DNA of 64,000 bases from Pseudobutyrivibrio xylanivorans. Its GTDB lineage: Bacteria; Bacillota; Clostridia; Lachnospirales; Lachnospiraceae. The notes beneath the pieces are model-generated. The model searched no databases. It was not told where the DNA came from and saw nothing but the letters and a program-made list of their open reading frames with translations. Location of the stretch: NCBI RefSeq assembly GCF_010906925.1, contig NZ_VTVE01000002.1, positions 310,001 to 374,000 of the forward strand. Reading direction: 5' to 3'. Position 1 is the first letter of the stretch. The number at the start of each line of letters is the position of its first letter. Below, piece after piece: positions 25,605 through 34,854 of this stretch. Both the position numbers and the translations under genes were made by a program.

Positions 25605-26729
25605 CTATAAATATCTTCCCAGCATCTCCTGAACACATTCATATATCTTATTTGATTCCCGTTTTGCTTTAACTAAATTAAGCCCGATTTTCTCTGCTAC
25701 AGCCAACACATCATCTTCACTTGGGTTTGAACCATTTCCATTGACCATTGTTGCATGTTCGCCAGCAATAGAATTGCTATATGTCAAGTCATATGCAGGT
25801 GATAAATGCCACTGATCCTCCTTGTCATCATAGAGATAACTAAAGTTTTTAGAATGATCATCTCTATTGTGCGCATATACATTAAAACACATAATCCTAA
25901 ATAGTTTCTCGCAATCTTCCATCGATTTAGTAAGTTGCAGTGTGAGTCGCATCAATGTATTGTAGTCTAAATTAGGCACTCGATGTGATGTTTCCAATAA
26001 TCCAGCTGCCGATACCATGTGTACTCTATAATTGTCGCCCTTCTTTTTTCGGTCAAATCGTTTTGTTCCAAAATAGCCCATACACTTTTTCGATTCAAAC
26101 AATCTCACTTCTTCCATCTCTATTCCACATTCTTTTGCGCAAATAGCATAGTCATATTCGATCTTTCCGATATCTTTACTATCATCACTTGAAGGGAACT
26201 TAATAATCCAATCTTCTCCATCAACTTCCGTAAGAATCTTTGGTCTCGCCCCTCCTGAAGAACCACCATTTTCAAACAGATAATCTAACCCCTTTGTAGA
26301 TTCAGTTTGAAGGATTTCCTTGCATTCCTCAGCTATGATGTCCAGCCCTTTTTTCTCCTCTCCTCTACTTAAAACAGTTTGAGGCTTATAAGCAAGTGCC
26401 CCCATCCCAGATTCACCTACAATAGCTAACCTGTCGAGATTCCCCATACGCTCAGGATTAAGACCATTTCTTCTCATTAAACGATCAACAAGAAGTCTTC
26501 CCCATCCATCTGGAAGACTATCTGCAAAAACACCGTATAATCCACCAAATGGATCTAGCTTCGGTATAAACACACCTTTCTCTAGAGGTAGAGAAAAAGG
26601 ACTGATTGAAAAACCATCTTTCAGCCAATCTTTACTATACTCAAATGCCGCCAAAGTATCTTTATACAATGCCATAGTTCCAATTAAACGATTTCCAAAA
26701 TAAACATCTAATTTACTAACTTTGCTCAT
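25605..26729 (-). CDS. hipA: Second HipA-type kinase toxin
   Basis: 374 residues, a different branch of the family from the 1223 copy. The N-terminal domain has SISPFSLPLEKGVF and DSLPDGWGRLLVDR. The glycine loop is GGSSGGARPKIL (about 155-166), the ATP lysine region WIIKFPSS, the catalytic loop AHNRDDHSKNF with Asp290 or 291, and the metal site HLSPAYDLTYS with Asp314. It looks catalytically complete. The gene overlaps its hipB by 14 bases. Together with the first pair it brackets the glycan locus. Confidence 0.92.
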   Translation of the reverse strand: MSKVSKLDVYFGNRLIGTMALYKDTLAAFEYSKDWLKDGFSISPFSLPLEKGVFIPKLDPFGGLYGVFADSLPDGWGRLLVDRLMRRNGLNPERMGNLDRLAIVGESGMGALAYKPQTVLSRGEEKKGLDIIAEECKEILQTESTKGLDYLFENGGSSGGARPKILTEVDGEDWIIKFPSSDDSKDIGKIEYDYAICAKECGIEMEEVRLFESKKCMGYFGTKRFDRKKKGDNYRVHMVSAAGLLETSHRVPNLDYNTLMRLTLQLTKSMEDCEKLFRIMCFNVYAHNRDDHSKNFSYLYDDKEDQWHLSPAYDLTYSNSIAGEHATMVNGNGSNPSEDDVLAVAEKIGLNLVKAKRESNKIYECVQEMLGRYL

Positions 26730-26994
26730 TTATAATCTCCTCTATAGATGAAAAAGGCACAGATGTAAACAATGTCTCTAGCTCATCTTCAACATTCAAT
26801 GCTATGGCAATCTTTGTTAAGGACTGTAACGAAATTTCACCTGTCTGCTCAAATCGTTTTATAGAAGCAAAGCTTACTCCTGATTTCTTCGCCAATTCAT
26901 TCTGAGTTATCTTTTTTCTTTTTCTAAGCAGACGGACATTACCTGCTATCTCTTTATTTATTTCATTCCATGTTTTCTGATATAAATTAATCAT
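26716..26994 (-). CDS. hipB: Second HipB-type XRE antitoxin
   Basis: 92 residues with an HTH: NVRLLRKRKKITQNELAKKSGVSFASIKRFEQTG. The C-terminal tail VPFSSIEEIINEQS could be the flexible part that contacts HipA. The ATG at 26994 lies inside a 16-bp palindrome and has no clear Shine-Dalgarno; only an A7G run is upstream, so translation may be weak or controlled by the bound repressor. Confidence 0.88.
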   Translation of the reverse strand: MINLYQKTWNEINKEIAGNVRLLRKRKKITQNELAKKSGVSFASIKRFEQTGEISLQSLTKIAIALNVEDELETLFTSVPFSSIEEIINEQS

Positions 26995-27009
26995 GCTAAT
27001 ATATTAGCA
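26994..27009. promoter_or_regulatory. Operator of the second hipBA pair, copy overlapping the start codon
   Basis: Perfect 16-bp palindrome TGCTAATATATTAGCA whose end covers the hipB start codon. A second copy lies 40 bp upstream. Binding by HipB is inferred. Confidence 0.75.
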
Positions 27010-27033
27010 CTTTTTTTCATAATTGTATATAAA

Positions 27034-27047
27034 TGCTAATATATTAT
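27034..27047. promoter_or_regulatory. Operator of the second hipBA pair, upstream copy
   Basis: TGCTAATATATTAT repeats 13 bases of the 26994 palindrome, centre-to-centre about 40 bp apart. It overlaps the likely promoter region of the pair (a TATACA -10-like box lies just downstream on the minus strand). Confidence 0.65.
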
Positions 27048-27324
27048 CCCTAAGCCCCCTGACATTCCCCCTACCTATAAATTTCTCAAACTAAAACGAG
27101 CTGCTTCCCAACTTCCATTGAAATCGAAAAGCAGCTCTCAAGCGAAAACTGATAATGTCATTATTAAGTTCCTTTCTCGAATTGTCTTTCCTGCTGTGCC
27201 TTCGCGTCAGCCAATCTAACCTTTGTCAAATCAACCACCGGAGAGTTGGACTTCCTGCCGAAATTGCAATTCTTTTGTTTTATACTTTCTATATCGGCAG
27301 AAAATCCTTTTTATTAATATCCCT
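27048..27324. other. Gap with a hairpin and a start-less reading frame
   Basis: A 9-bp stem GAGCTGCTT/AAGCAGCTC with a 22-base loop lies at 27098-27137. Between 27164 and about 27320 a minus-strand frame is open and ends in KAQQERQFEKGT, but it has no ATG or well-placed alternative start; it begins right after the HD-GYP stop. It may be a gene remnant or a small gene with an unusual start. The ribosome binding site is not convincing. Confidence 0.4.
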
Positions 27325-29496
27325 TCAAGAATCTAGCATGTCCATAATATCCACCATCTTCACATCATGGCAGCCCATGCGCACGCTATTTACAAATACA
27401 AACTTCTCCTCCTCGGTCTTGTCATAGAGAGCTATTATATACTGCTCATTGGTATAAAGCAGGAATACATCATGATTGCTGGAATTTTCCTTAATTTGCT
27501 CCTCCAGCTTTTCCATCGATTTTGCTGAAGCAAAATATACAATGTACTCCTTGCCCTTCTTTTCCATCAATTTCATTATGTAGCAAAGCATCCTGATATG
27601 AGTCGGATTTATGATATCCATTTTATCAAGCAAATCTCTTTGAAGTTTATCCTCTAGTAGAGACGACTTTCTTACCACTCCACTTAAGTCAGCAGCCGCT
27701 CCCTCTACAGTCATCACGCTCAGCTCTTTTCTATCAATAAGTCTTATGAATATCTCTGCAAGGGCTGGGTCAAACTGAGTTCCAGAATTCTTTAGTATTT
27801 CCTCTCTAACCTGCTCATCTGTCAGTCGCTTTCTGTATACACGATTAGATGTCATAGCATCATAGCTATCGGCGAGCGCCAAAATTCTAGCTATAAGTGG
27901 AATATCTGTATCTGAAAGTCCATCTGGATACCCAAGTCCATCGAATCTCTCGTGATGATATCTGATACCATCTAAAACGCCCTTAATCTCCTGCCCCAAA
28001 GAGTTCATTATTTCATAGCCAATTTCTGTGTGCTTTTTCATAAGACTAAATTCTTCAGCAGTAAGGCGTCCTGATTTATTCAGCACCGTGTCGGCCACAC
28101 CGATTTTTCCGATATCATGCACCAAGCCTATATAATGGACACGCAAGATATCTTCTTCCGTCAAATCATAGTCCGCCGCCATCTCTCTGGCCAAACGACT
28201 GGCGTAAAATCCTACACGCTCCGAATGTCCGCCTGTGTACTCATCCCTTGCATCTATAGCGCCGGCAATCGTCTGGATTGTGTTAATAGTCATGGCTGTC
28301 TGCATCTTCTCTCGATTTTCAACTCCATTCACTTCATCATATACAGTCTGTATAATTGTAGCCACCATGAGAAACAGCATAGCTATACAGATAGACCCAC
28401 CAAACACATGGAACCGATTCAAATAAAATCCCAGCAATTCATTAAGTGACAAAATGATAAAGCACACCATTCCAATTATGGTAATTGCATATGTCCGTCC
28501 CCTCTTTGTGTAGATATCTATCACTATAGTCACTATCGCAAGCACCGCACAAAATGCAATCCACATGTGGGAATACTTCATAGTTACATACAGGTCAGCT
28601 ATTTTTAACACATGCAAGCCGACATTTAAAACCACTTGGCCAAGAACTATACACTCAGCTACAAGATAAAATCTATGATATACACCGTGCTGCACCTCAT
28701 CAAAATAGAGACAAGCCATTGCACCTATTAATTCCACAAGAATATATGAAAAATACATGGTAAGAGATGGTCTACTAAATATAAACTGCCTCAACCCTGA
28801 CTCACTTATAATCCACAGTGCTATATTTATCATCAAAAAGCCCAAATTTCTCGGTGTATTTGCATTAAAATACTTTCTCAAAACAAATGCCGCAACCACC
28901 ATCAATACACCAAGTATTAAAATAATTATGGCAAATACTGAAGCAGGCAAACCTTTTTTGATGACGTCAAACCACACATTATTACCATAGCTGATTCGCA
29001 CCTCATTTACTACCGGCTGCTCCTTAGGGCATATCACCATTCTAATGATTTTTCCAGAATCCTCTTCGTTCAAATCAATTACTACATATGCACTAGGAAT
29101 ATAATAGGACATATCCTTTATGGATGCAGTTGTATACTCAACTCGTTTTTCCTCATCCACATATATAGTCACATCCTGCATATTTGCCCTGATCATCAGA
29201 CTCATGCCATCACTCAAATCACCTGGCAGAGAATTAACAAGTTCTATTTCCTCACCTTTTTCCGTATTAAGTTCCAGGGGCAAATCCACCTTTCTCTCCG
29301 TCCCTCTAGACAAAAGAGTCCAATTTCTATCTAAAGTGGCCGCACTAAAAGAACCTTTATATAGCTCCTGGGAATTATTGCTATCCCACATAGCAACTCC
29401 CATGATAATAAAGATTATGGCAAGTATAAACATTACCCCTAGTCGAACAATGTTATCTATAACCCCTACTACAGATTGACCCGTTTCTTTCCCCAT
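27325..29496 (-). CDS. Membrane HD-GYP cyclic-di-GMP phosphodiesterase
   Basis: 723 residues. A first membrane helix (about 17-37), an extracytoplasmic domain (38-183, strand-rich, like a 7TMR-DISM sensor), about seven helices (184-390), then the HD-GYP domain (404-588) with TGGHSERVGFYA, GLVHDIGKIGVAD (His460-Asp461), YHHERFDGLGYPDG (GYP-type motif) and LADSYDAMTSNRVY, and a C-terminal domain of 135 residues. Metal residues are present, so it should degrade c-di-GMP in response to an outside signal. It is three bases after the 29500 gene and shares its transcript. Confidence 0.9.
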   Translation of the reverse strand: MGKETGQSVVGVIDNIVRLGVMFILAIIFIIMGVAMWDSNNSQELYKGSFSAATLDRNWTLLSRGTERKVDLPLELNTEKGEEIELVNSLPGDLSDGMSLMIRANMQDVTIYVDEEKRVEYTTASIKDMSYYIPSAYVVIDLNEEDSGKIIRMVICPKEQPVVNEVRISYGNNVWFDVIKKGLPASVFAIIILILGVLMVVAAFVLRKYFNANTPRNLGFLMINIALWIISESGLRQFIFSRPSLTMYFSYILVELIGAMACLYFDEVQHGVYHRFYLVAECIVLGQVVLNVGLHVLKIADLYVTMKYSHMWIAFCAVLAIVTIVIDIYTKRGRTYAITIIGMVCFIILSLNELLGFYLNRFHVFGGSICIAMLFLMVATIIQTVYDEVNGVENREKMQTAMTINTIQTIAGAIDARDEYTGGHSERVGFYASRLAREMAADYDLTEEDILRVHYIGLVHDIGKIGVADTVLNKSGRLTAEEFSLMKKHTEIGYEIMNSLGQEIKGVLDGIRYHHERFDGLGYPDGLSDTDIPLIARILALADSYDAMTSNRVYRKRLTDEQVREEILKNSGTQFDPALAEIFIRLIDRKELSVMTVEGAAADLSGVVRKSSLLEDKLQRDLLDKMDIINPTHIRMLCYIMKLMEKKGKEYIVYFASAKSMEKLEEQIKENSSNHDVFLLYTNEQYIIALYDKTEEEKFVFVNSVRMGCHDVKMVDIMDMLDS

Positions 29497-29499
29497 TAA

Positions 29500-30525
29500 T
29501 TACTGCTCCGCTAATAAATTTTCGTTTATCATATCCGTTACATCAGAAATTTTTATATAATAGCCACAGTTCTTCTTGCTAGCTTTTCTAAGAATTCCAA
29601 TTTCGTATGTACAGATCTGATCCTTATATCTATATGGTTTTCCATTTATTTTTTCCTGATTGCCCTCTCTTACAAATTCATTTAGAGGCTGACGTAAAAA
29701 TGTATTAAATCGCCCTCCGCTTCCTGGGATTTTTTCCTCCAACTCCCAGTTTTTTAGTTCAGGAAAATATTCCTCCGCCTTCTCATTACTTCCCATGTAT
29801 TTAAGCTTCTTTGAAAAAAGAATATAGGCGGTCTTCTGCAATTCATCTGCAAAAATATTAATATTATTCACCGAATAAATGGACAATTTAGTCAACGGAA
29901 TCAACATGAGTCCTATTGAAAGGGTAAACGATACCGGCATCAATTCAATATTCAAATGTAATAATCTCTCAATCAGATACACTCCCACAGATAGAATATC
30001 TACAAAAATAAACATATCAATATTGATGCGGCTAACGATTGTTCTTTTATTTATAAAAAAGAGGCTAACAACTAGTCCTGCTGCTGTGTAACCCAGCAAG
30101 GCTAACAAATAGACGGTATGCATAGGCCCATAGGTTTTCTCCAAATATACTCCTGTAGATCCCTCATGAAAAATCGCATCTTTATAGAAAAAAGTATATT
30201 TAGTTCCCATTGTGCATACTGAAAGATATATAAGAATTTGAATAGAAAATAATATTGTACTCACTCTCTTAGAAAGAGTTATTCTGCACAGATTACATAT
30301 GCTAAAAAAAATAGTAATTGGCGCAAATACACCTATGACATAGGCAATTTTATTTGCAAGAAGTGCCTCTTGAAGATTTGATGACGTAGCAAGGGCATAG
30401 TATCCGCCATTTCCAATGGCAATCGACGATGTCAAAACTACTGTCCAAATACCTATACTTCTTCCATACCCTATTAGATAAAGAAGCATAACAAGTACAA
30501 CCAAAAAACAGATAAGATAAATCAT
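29500..30525 (-). CDS. 7TM sensor protein with PAS-like C-terminus, no output domain
   Basis: 341 residues. Residues 1-225 hold seven or eight hydrophobic helices like the 7TM input module found before some histidine kinases. The rest (from NINIFADELQ) looks like a PAS-type domain: ILFSKKLKYMGSNEKAEEYFPEL, and ICTYEIGILRKASKKNCGYYIKISDVTD. There is no kinase, GGDEF or other output. Since the HD-GYP gene follows after three bases, it probably passes a signal to that protein. AGGGGAC lies upstream of the ATG. Confidence 0.7.
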   Translation of the reverse strand: MIYLICFLVVLVMLLYLIGYGRSIGIWTVVLTSSIAIGNGGYYALATSSNLQEALLANKIAYVIGVFAPITIFFSICNLCRITLSKRVSTILFSIQILIYLSVCTMGTKYTFFYKDAIFHEGSTGVYLEKTYGPMHTVYLLALLGYTAAGLVVSLFFINKRTIVSRINIDMFIFVDILSVGVYLIERLLHLNIELMPVSFTLSIGLMLIPLTKLSIYSVNNINIFADELQKTAYILFSKKLKYMGSNEKAEEYFPELKNWELEEKIPGSGGRFNTFLRQPLNEFVREGNQEKINGKPYRYKDQICTYEIGILRKASKKNCGYYIKISDVTDMINENLLAEQ

Positions 30526-30614
30526 ATAGTCCCCTACAACCTATTATTTTATCCGCAGAAATAGTTACTTTTCATAACGCCCTTTATAGCAATTATATAC
30601 TTTTTCTTGGTAAC

Positions 30615-30661
30615 TAAAAAGGCTTCTCACAGAAATCACATAATTACCTGTGAGAAGCCAA
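30615..30661 (-). terminator. Terminator after the patatin gene
   Basis: A perfect 12-bp stem GGCTTCTCACAG/CTGTGAGAAGCC with a 15-base loop (30621-30659), followed on the minus strand by TTTTTAG. It ends the MATE-patatin transcript. Confidence 0.88.
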
Positions 30662-30664
30662 TTC

Positions 30665-31525
30665 TTATACTTCAAAATATGCCTTCAAAGCATCTAAATT
30701 TCTAGTTGCTGCAGCTCGGCCCAGCTCGTAAACTCTCTGAAGTTCATCAGGATTTCTTTCGATTGGACCTATGTTAAGAGGCTCATCTGGTCTGATGACA
30801 AATACCTTTCCGGCCTCCTCCTGATTTCTGATGTATTCCTTTTCCTTGTTGTACATCTTGTATCTATTTCTCATTGTATCAAGCATGTTAGGGAATTTGC
30901 CAAGCTTTAACTTTGCAAGCCACATATGCGCCTGAGGCTTTTTGATGTAATCCTTGGTCTGAGTCTCGATAACGAGAATCTTGTCACATCCCTGCTTTTC
31001 CATAAACTCAAGAGGAATAGAATCAGACATTCCACCATCTAAATAAAGCCCACCATCAATCTCCACTGGTCGTGAAACAATCGGCATAGATGCAGATGCT
31101 CTAATCCACTGAATGTCTACTCCATATGGATTATGGCTTTCGTTGTCACACTTGTGATAAACAGCCTTGCCTGAATTGATATCAGTTACTACACAGTAAA
31201 ATTCCATTGGATTGCTGTAAAATGTCTCGGTGTCCCATAAATCCAGCTCATATGGAAGTGTGTTGTAGCAAAATGATACGTTGTAAATATCTCCTGTAGT
31301 TAAAAGAGAATGCACACTGGCATATCTCTTGTCTCCGCAGTAAATCTTGTTGTAACGGAGAGCTCTTCCTGGCTGCTTTGATTTGTAGTTCAAGCCAAAT
31401 GTAGCTCCGGCAGATACACCAACCGCGCAGTCAAAATCAAAACCATTGTCCATCAAAACATCGATAATACCGCAGGTGAACATGCCTCGCATTGCTCCAC
31501 CTTCCATAACTAATCCTTTTTTCAT
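30665..31525 (-). CDS. Patatin-like phospholipase
   Basis: 286 residues. A lipid acyl hydrolase with a Ser-Asp dyad: oxyanion loop MEGGAMRGMF, nucleophile motif GVSAGATFG (G-x-S-x-G) and DGGMSDSIPLE with the catalytic Asp (D-G-G). A reading frame upstream opens with TTG at 31549, but the ATG at 31525 begins the conserved KKGLVMEGG strand and has AAGGG at good spacing. It follows the MATE gene by 24 bp. No signal peptide. Substrate unknown; YlbK/RssA-type relatives are poorly defined. Confidence 0.9.
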   Translation of the reverse strand: MKKGLVMEGGAMRGMFTCGIIDVLMDNGFDFDCAVGVSAGATFGLNYKSKQPGRALRYNKIYCGDKRYASVHSLLTTGDIYNVSFCYNTLPYELDLWDTETFYSNPMEFYCVVTDINSGKAVYHKCDNESHNPYGVDIQWIRASASMPIVSRPVEIDGGLYLDGGMSDSIPLEFMEKQGCDKILVIETQTKDYIKKPQAHMWLAKLKLGKFPNMLDTMRNRYKMYNKEKEYIRNQEEAGKVFVIRPDEPLNIGPIERNPDELQRVYELGRAAATRNLDALKAYFEV

Positions 31526-31549
31526 CCTCGCTTCCCTTCTTGTGCTCAA

Positions 31550-32902
31550 TTATCTAGTCAAATCTTTTACCCACTTGTATTTCTTGTAGTGGTGGTAAAC
31601 CCAAGGCAATTTTCCCACTTCGTCCACGCAAGTGCAAGCATAAACGCAAAGAACTGGCCATTTAAATACAAATGCTCCTAAAAATGCCAGCGGCACAGCT
31701 ATGCCCCACATGCAAACTGCCAGGCTATATATATCAAACAGTGTATCACCCCCAGCACCAAAAACGCCGTTGATTACCACTGTATTGATAGCTCTTCCTA
31801 TCATATAAAAAGCCATTATAACCATCATTCCCACCAGATAGCTTTTGGCCTTCGGTGTGAGAATAATGAAATTTGATACAATCGGTGTCACCAGTAAAAT
31901 GATACCTGTAGATAAAAATCCCACATAAACTGAAAGCTTTGCTATACGGCTACCGTACAATTTACCAGTATCTAGATTTCCAGCTCCCAGCTCATTTCCT
32001 ACTATAATTCCACCGGCTGCACTGATACCGTCACATAGACAGCACATCAAATCTCTCACAACTGCTGCAACGGAATTAGATGCCGCTGCGTCCGGACCCA
32101 AGTGTCCCATAAATGCTGTATAAGATGTAAATCCTATTCCCCAGAACAGGGCTGCTCCCGCCAGAGGAAGACCACATCTCACGTAATCTTTTGCCAACAA
32201 TCTGTCTCTCACTAACAAATCCTTTATTGTAGGATGAATAAAATCCTTTTGGAATGATGAGATAACAGCTGCACTAAACTCTATTATTCTTGCAATAAGT
32301 GTAGCTAGGGCCGCACCATTGGCACCCATAGCTGGCAGACCAAACAATCCAAAAATAAATATGCCGTTTAAAATAATATTTATAATTACAGCGCCAGAGC
32401 TAATAAGTGCACTTCTATCTGCATGACCAGTAACACGCATAGTGCCAAGGAAACACTGGGACAATCCTGTCAAAAGATAAGAATATCCTGCTATTCTGAG
32501 ATATCCCATTCCTATTCCAATAAGATTCTCATCCTCAGCAAAAATCATCATCAACTGTCTTGGAAAGCAGGTACATGCCACGCAAAAACAAATTGAAATA
32601 ATAAATGCGATTCTAAGACTCATTCCAAAAATCTTATGGAGAGTCTTTTTATCTCCCTTGCCCCAGTACTGAGCACCAAGTATCGCAATGGAACCTGTCA
32701 CTGCTGCAAGCATCATATTTTGGATAAACTGTATCTGTGTAGCAAGCGATACCGCCGCCATAGAATCCTGCTCCACTCGGCCGAGCATCACTGCATCGCA
32801 TGCCGCAACAAGTGCAAGCATCAAGCTCTGGAACGCAAGTGGCAATGTAAGATTCCACAGTCTATGAATAAAATCCTTATCTGAAAATAACCCCTGTTTC
32901 AT
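31550..32902 (-). CDS. MATE-family efflux transporter
   Basis: 450 residues with twelve predicted helices of the multidrug and toxin extrusion fold, exporting cations or drugs against Na+ or H+. Marks are LALVAACDAVMLGRVEQDSMAAVSLATQI in the first helices and GAQYWGKGDKKTLHKIFGMS, then DGISAAGGIIVGNELGAGN in the second half. Substrate unknown. It shares a transcript with the patatin gene. A second MATE gene lies at 37013. Confidence 0.92.
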   Translation of the reverse strand: MKQGLFSDKDFIHRLWNLTLPLAFQSLMLALVAACDAVMLGRVEQDSMAAVSLATQIQFIQNMMLAAVTGSIAILGAQYWGKGDKKTLHKIFGMSLRIAFIISICFCVACTCFPRQLMMIFAEDENLIGIGMGYLRIAGYSYLLTGLSQCFLGTMRVTGHADRSALISSGAVIINIILNGIFIFGLFGLPAMGANGAALATLIARIIEFSAAVISSFQKDFIHPTIKDLLVRDRLLAKDYVRCGLPLAGAALFWGIGFTSYTAFMGHLGPDAAASNSVAAVVRDLMCCLCDGISAAGGIIVGNELGAGNLDTGKLYGSRIAKLSVYVGFLSTGIILLVTPIVSNFIILTPKAKSYLVGMMVIMAFYMIGRAINTVVINGVFGAGGDTLFDIYSLAVCMWGIAVPLAFLGAFVFKWPVLCVYACTCVDEVGKLPWVYHHYKKYKWVKDLTR

Positions 32903-32984
32903 ATTTAACTCCTCAATTTTTCAGTCTTTAATATCATACCAATTTAATTGGGCACTAGCAATTGTTAAACGCTTAACTAAAGAC

Positions 32985-33014
32985 ATAAAAAATGCAGGCC
33001 AATTAGGCCTGCAA
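32985..33014 (-). terminator. Terminator after the APC permease gene
   Basis: An 8-bp perfect stem TGCAGGCC/GGCCTGCA with a 5-base loop (32993-33013), followed on the minus strand by TTTTTTATG. A REP-like repeat lies between the gene stop and this hairpin. Confidence 0.85.
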
Positions 33015-33016
33015 AA

Positions 33017-33045
33017 TGGTCCATGAACCCCGTCCCCTAGGTCCA
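33017..33045. repeat. REP-like 29-nt repeat, copy 1
   Basis: A 29-nt unit with ends TGGTCC and GGTCCA and core ACCCCGTCCCCTAGG. It begins directly after the permease stop codon, upstream of its terminator. Two other copies are at 33088 and 34855. The core matches copy 3 almost exactly. Confidence 0.8.
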
Positions 33046-34605
33046 CTATTCTGTCTGAGCTACTGGCTCCTCTGACACTTCTTCAGATGAACCACTGACC
33101 CCGTCCCCCTGGGCCAAAAGGCGTTTTTCGTAGCGTGTGTAGATTACCCATGCTGCGAATCCGAAGATAACTGGGCCGCTTAAAGACCAGAATGTAGTCT
33201 TTACGTCGCCATCAAGAGCTGGCTGGACAATTGCAAATGCATTGGCAAATAAAAGAGTAAGTGTTACCACATATCCCCAGATATTTGCTGAAGCCTGAGA
33301 CTTGAATACTACGAAGCTTCTATCTACATCCTTCATCTTCTTGAACTTAGGAAATGCAAATGAGATAAACATATAAGGCACTGTCATACCAACATTTACC
33401 ATTGCTGTAAGAATCAAGAAAAATTGCTGCATTGTATCGCCACCAAATGAGATAAGTAAAATCATCACTGAAACGATTGTGCACTGAATCCACATAGCGT
33501 TCTTTGGCATTCCACCCTCGGCTGTCTCACCCATTTTACCTGGCCAAAGCTCCTTTGGTGTACCATCGATAATCTGCTTAAGTGGTGAATAAACAAGTGT
33601 AAACATAGCACCCATAAGAGCAAGAAGCATAATGCATGCATATACTCTGGCAAATCCATGAGCAAGTGCAAGCTGTGTCGCAGGTGTAGCACCAAATGCC
33701 TTGCCAATCTCTGCTGCGAAATTTGACATGATTACATAAGAAACATTTCCAAGTGTAATCTCATCATTTCCAAGAATCTGCTTATAATTTGTAAATGAAC
33801 CTACAAGCATAATAAGTGTTGCATATCCAACTACAATAACAAGTGCTGCTATTACGATTCCCTTTGGGAAATTCTTCTTAGGGTTCTCTGTCTTATCAAC
33901 AAGTCCACCTACTGCCTCAATTCCACCGTATGCAAAAAGCGCATAAACGATGAATGACAAAATCGCAATCGGACTTCCCTGATATGCTACATTAAGTGGA
34001 GTCTTAAGTGATTCAAATCCAGCAAATGGCTGCTGAAGCTGTCCACCGCGAGCAATAATCATAATGATAGAGCCGATTACCACCATAATGTTAATTGTAA
34101 GAACTGCTGTACCACCAACAGATGTAACTGTGCTAATTTTATCAATTCCTTTTGAATCAAAATATGTGATTACAATAAAGAATATAACTGCCATGATACC
34201 AAGCAATCTAGAACCTGATAAGAAATGTGATCCAAATAAGGACCATGTTGCTGTTGTGTCCTTACCAAAAATAACGTTTGATACAGGCACCCAAATACCT
34301 GATGACACATTTACCATCCAAAGTACATAGGATGTATACCACATAAATGTGCCGATGAATGCATACTTTGGTCCAACTGACTTACACATCCATGAATACA
34401 TTCCACCAGTCTCGTTTCTAAAAGCAGAACCAAACTCTGCTACCATAAATGCAAATGGAATAAAAAATAAAATTCCTGCAATAACAAACCAAGGGATAGC
34501 TGCATATCCCATTAAATAATAAGATCTTGGAATGTTATTAAATCCATATACTGATGTAAAAATCATCAGTATGAGAGACATAAGTCCCAATTTCTTTTCC
34601 TTCAT
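33046..34605 (-). CDS. yjeM: APC-family amino acid permease (YjeM-like)
   Basis: 519 residues, twelve predicted membrane helices. The N-terminus LMSLILMIFTSVYGFNNIPRSYYLMGYAAIPWF is close to YjeM and the glutamate/GABA-antiporter-like group, with FRNETGGMYSWMCKSVGPKYAFIGTF and AYGGIEAVGGLVDKTENPKKNFP as further marks. Substrate is not known. After the last helix the tail AQGDGVSGSSEEVSEEPVAQTE is partly encoded by a copy of the REP-like repeat (33088-33116), so the natural end of the protein may have been shorter. It is a single-gene transcript. Confidence 0.88.
   Translation of the reverse strand: MKEKKLGLMSLILMIFTSVYGFNNIPRSYYLMGYAAIPWFVIAGILFFIPFAFMVAEFGSAFRNETGGMYSWMCKSVGPKYAFIGTFMWYTSYVLWMVNVSSGIWVPVSNVIFGKDTTATWSLFGSHFLSGSRLLGIMAVIFFIVITYFDSKGIDKISTVTSVGGTAVLTINIMVVIGSIIMIIARGGQLQQPFAGFESLKTPLNVAYQGSPIAILSFIVYALFAYGGIEAVGGLVDKTENPKKNFPKGIVIAALVIVVGYATLIMLVGSFTNYKQILGNDEITLGNVSYVIMSNFAAEIGKAFGATPATQLALAHGFARVYACIMLLALMGAMFTLVYSPLKQIIDGTPKELWPGKMGETAEGGMPKNAMWIQCTIVSVMILLISFGGDTMQQFFLILTAMVNVGMTVPYMFISFAFPKFKKMKDVDRSFVVFKSQASANIWGYVVTLTLLFANAFAIVQPALDGDVKTTFWSLSGPVIFGFAAWVIYTRYEKRLLAQGDGVSGSSEEVSEEPVAQTE
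33088..33116. repeat. REP-like 29-nt repeat, copy 2, inside the permease coding region
   Basis: TGAACC at one end, GGGCCA at the other and core ACCCCGTCCCCCTGG. On the minus strand it is read in frame as A-Q-G-D-G-V-S-G-S near the permease C-terminus. It is the most diverged copy, and lies 42 bp from copy 1. Confidence 0.75.
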
Positions 34606-34811
34606 GTATCTTTTAAATACTCCCTCTAAATAAATTCTTTATTTAATTTTTACGCACAGCGTTGTCAATTATATCACGATTAAATCGGTTCCGCTATGGT
34701 GAGAAAGCCTTTAAAACATAGGAAATACAATGCATTCGCACTTTAAACTTTTAAACTTTAAAAGGTCAAAGACTAATACACATTGCCTCATTTCTGTAGG
34801 TCGTTACAAAG

Positions 34812-34846
34812 CAAAAAGCCCTATAGCTTTTCGCTATAGGGCCTTA
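34812..34846 (-). terminator. Terminator after lysS
   Basis: A perfect 10-bp stem GCCCTATAGC/GCTATAGGGC with a 5-base loop (34818-34842), then TTTTTGC on the minus strand. REP-like copy 3 lies between the lysS stop and this hairpin, the same order as at the permease gene. The rest of the gap 34606-34811 shows no gene. Confidence 0.88.
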
Positions 34847-34854
34847 ATCTAAAA

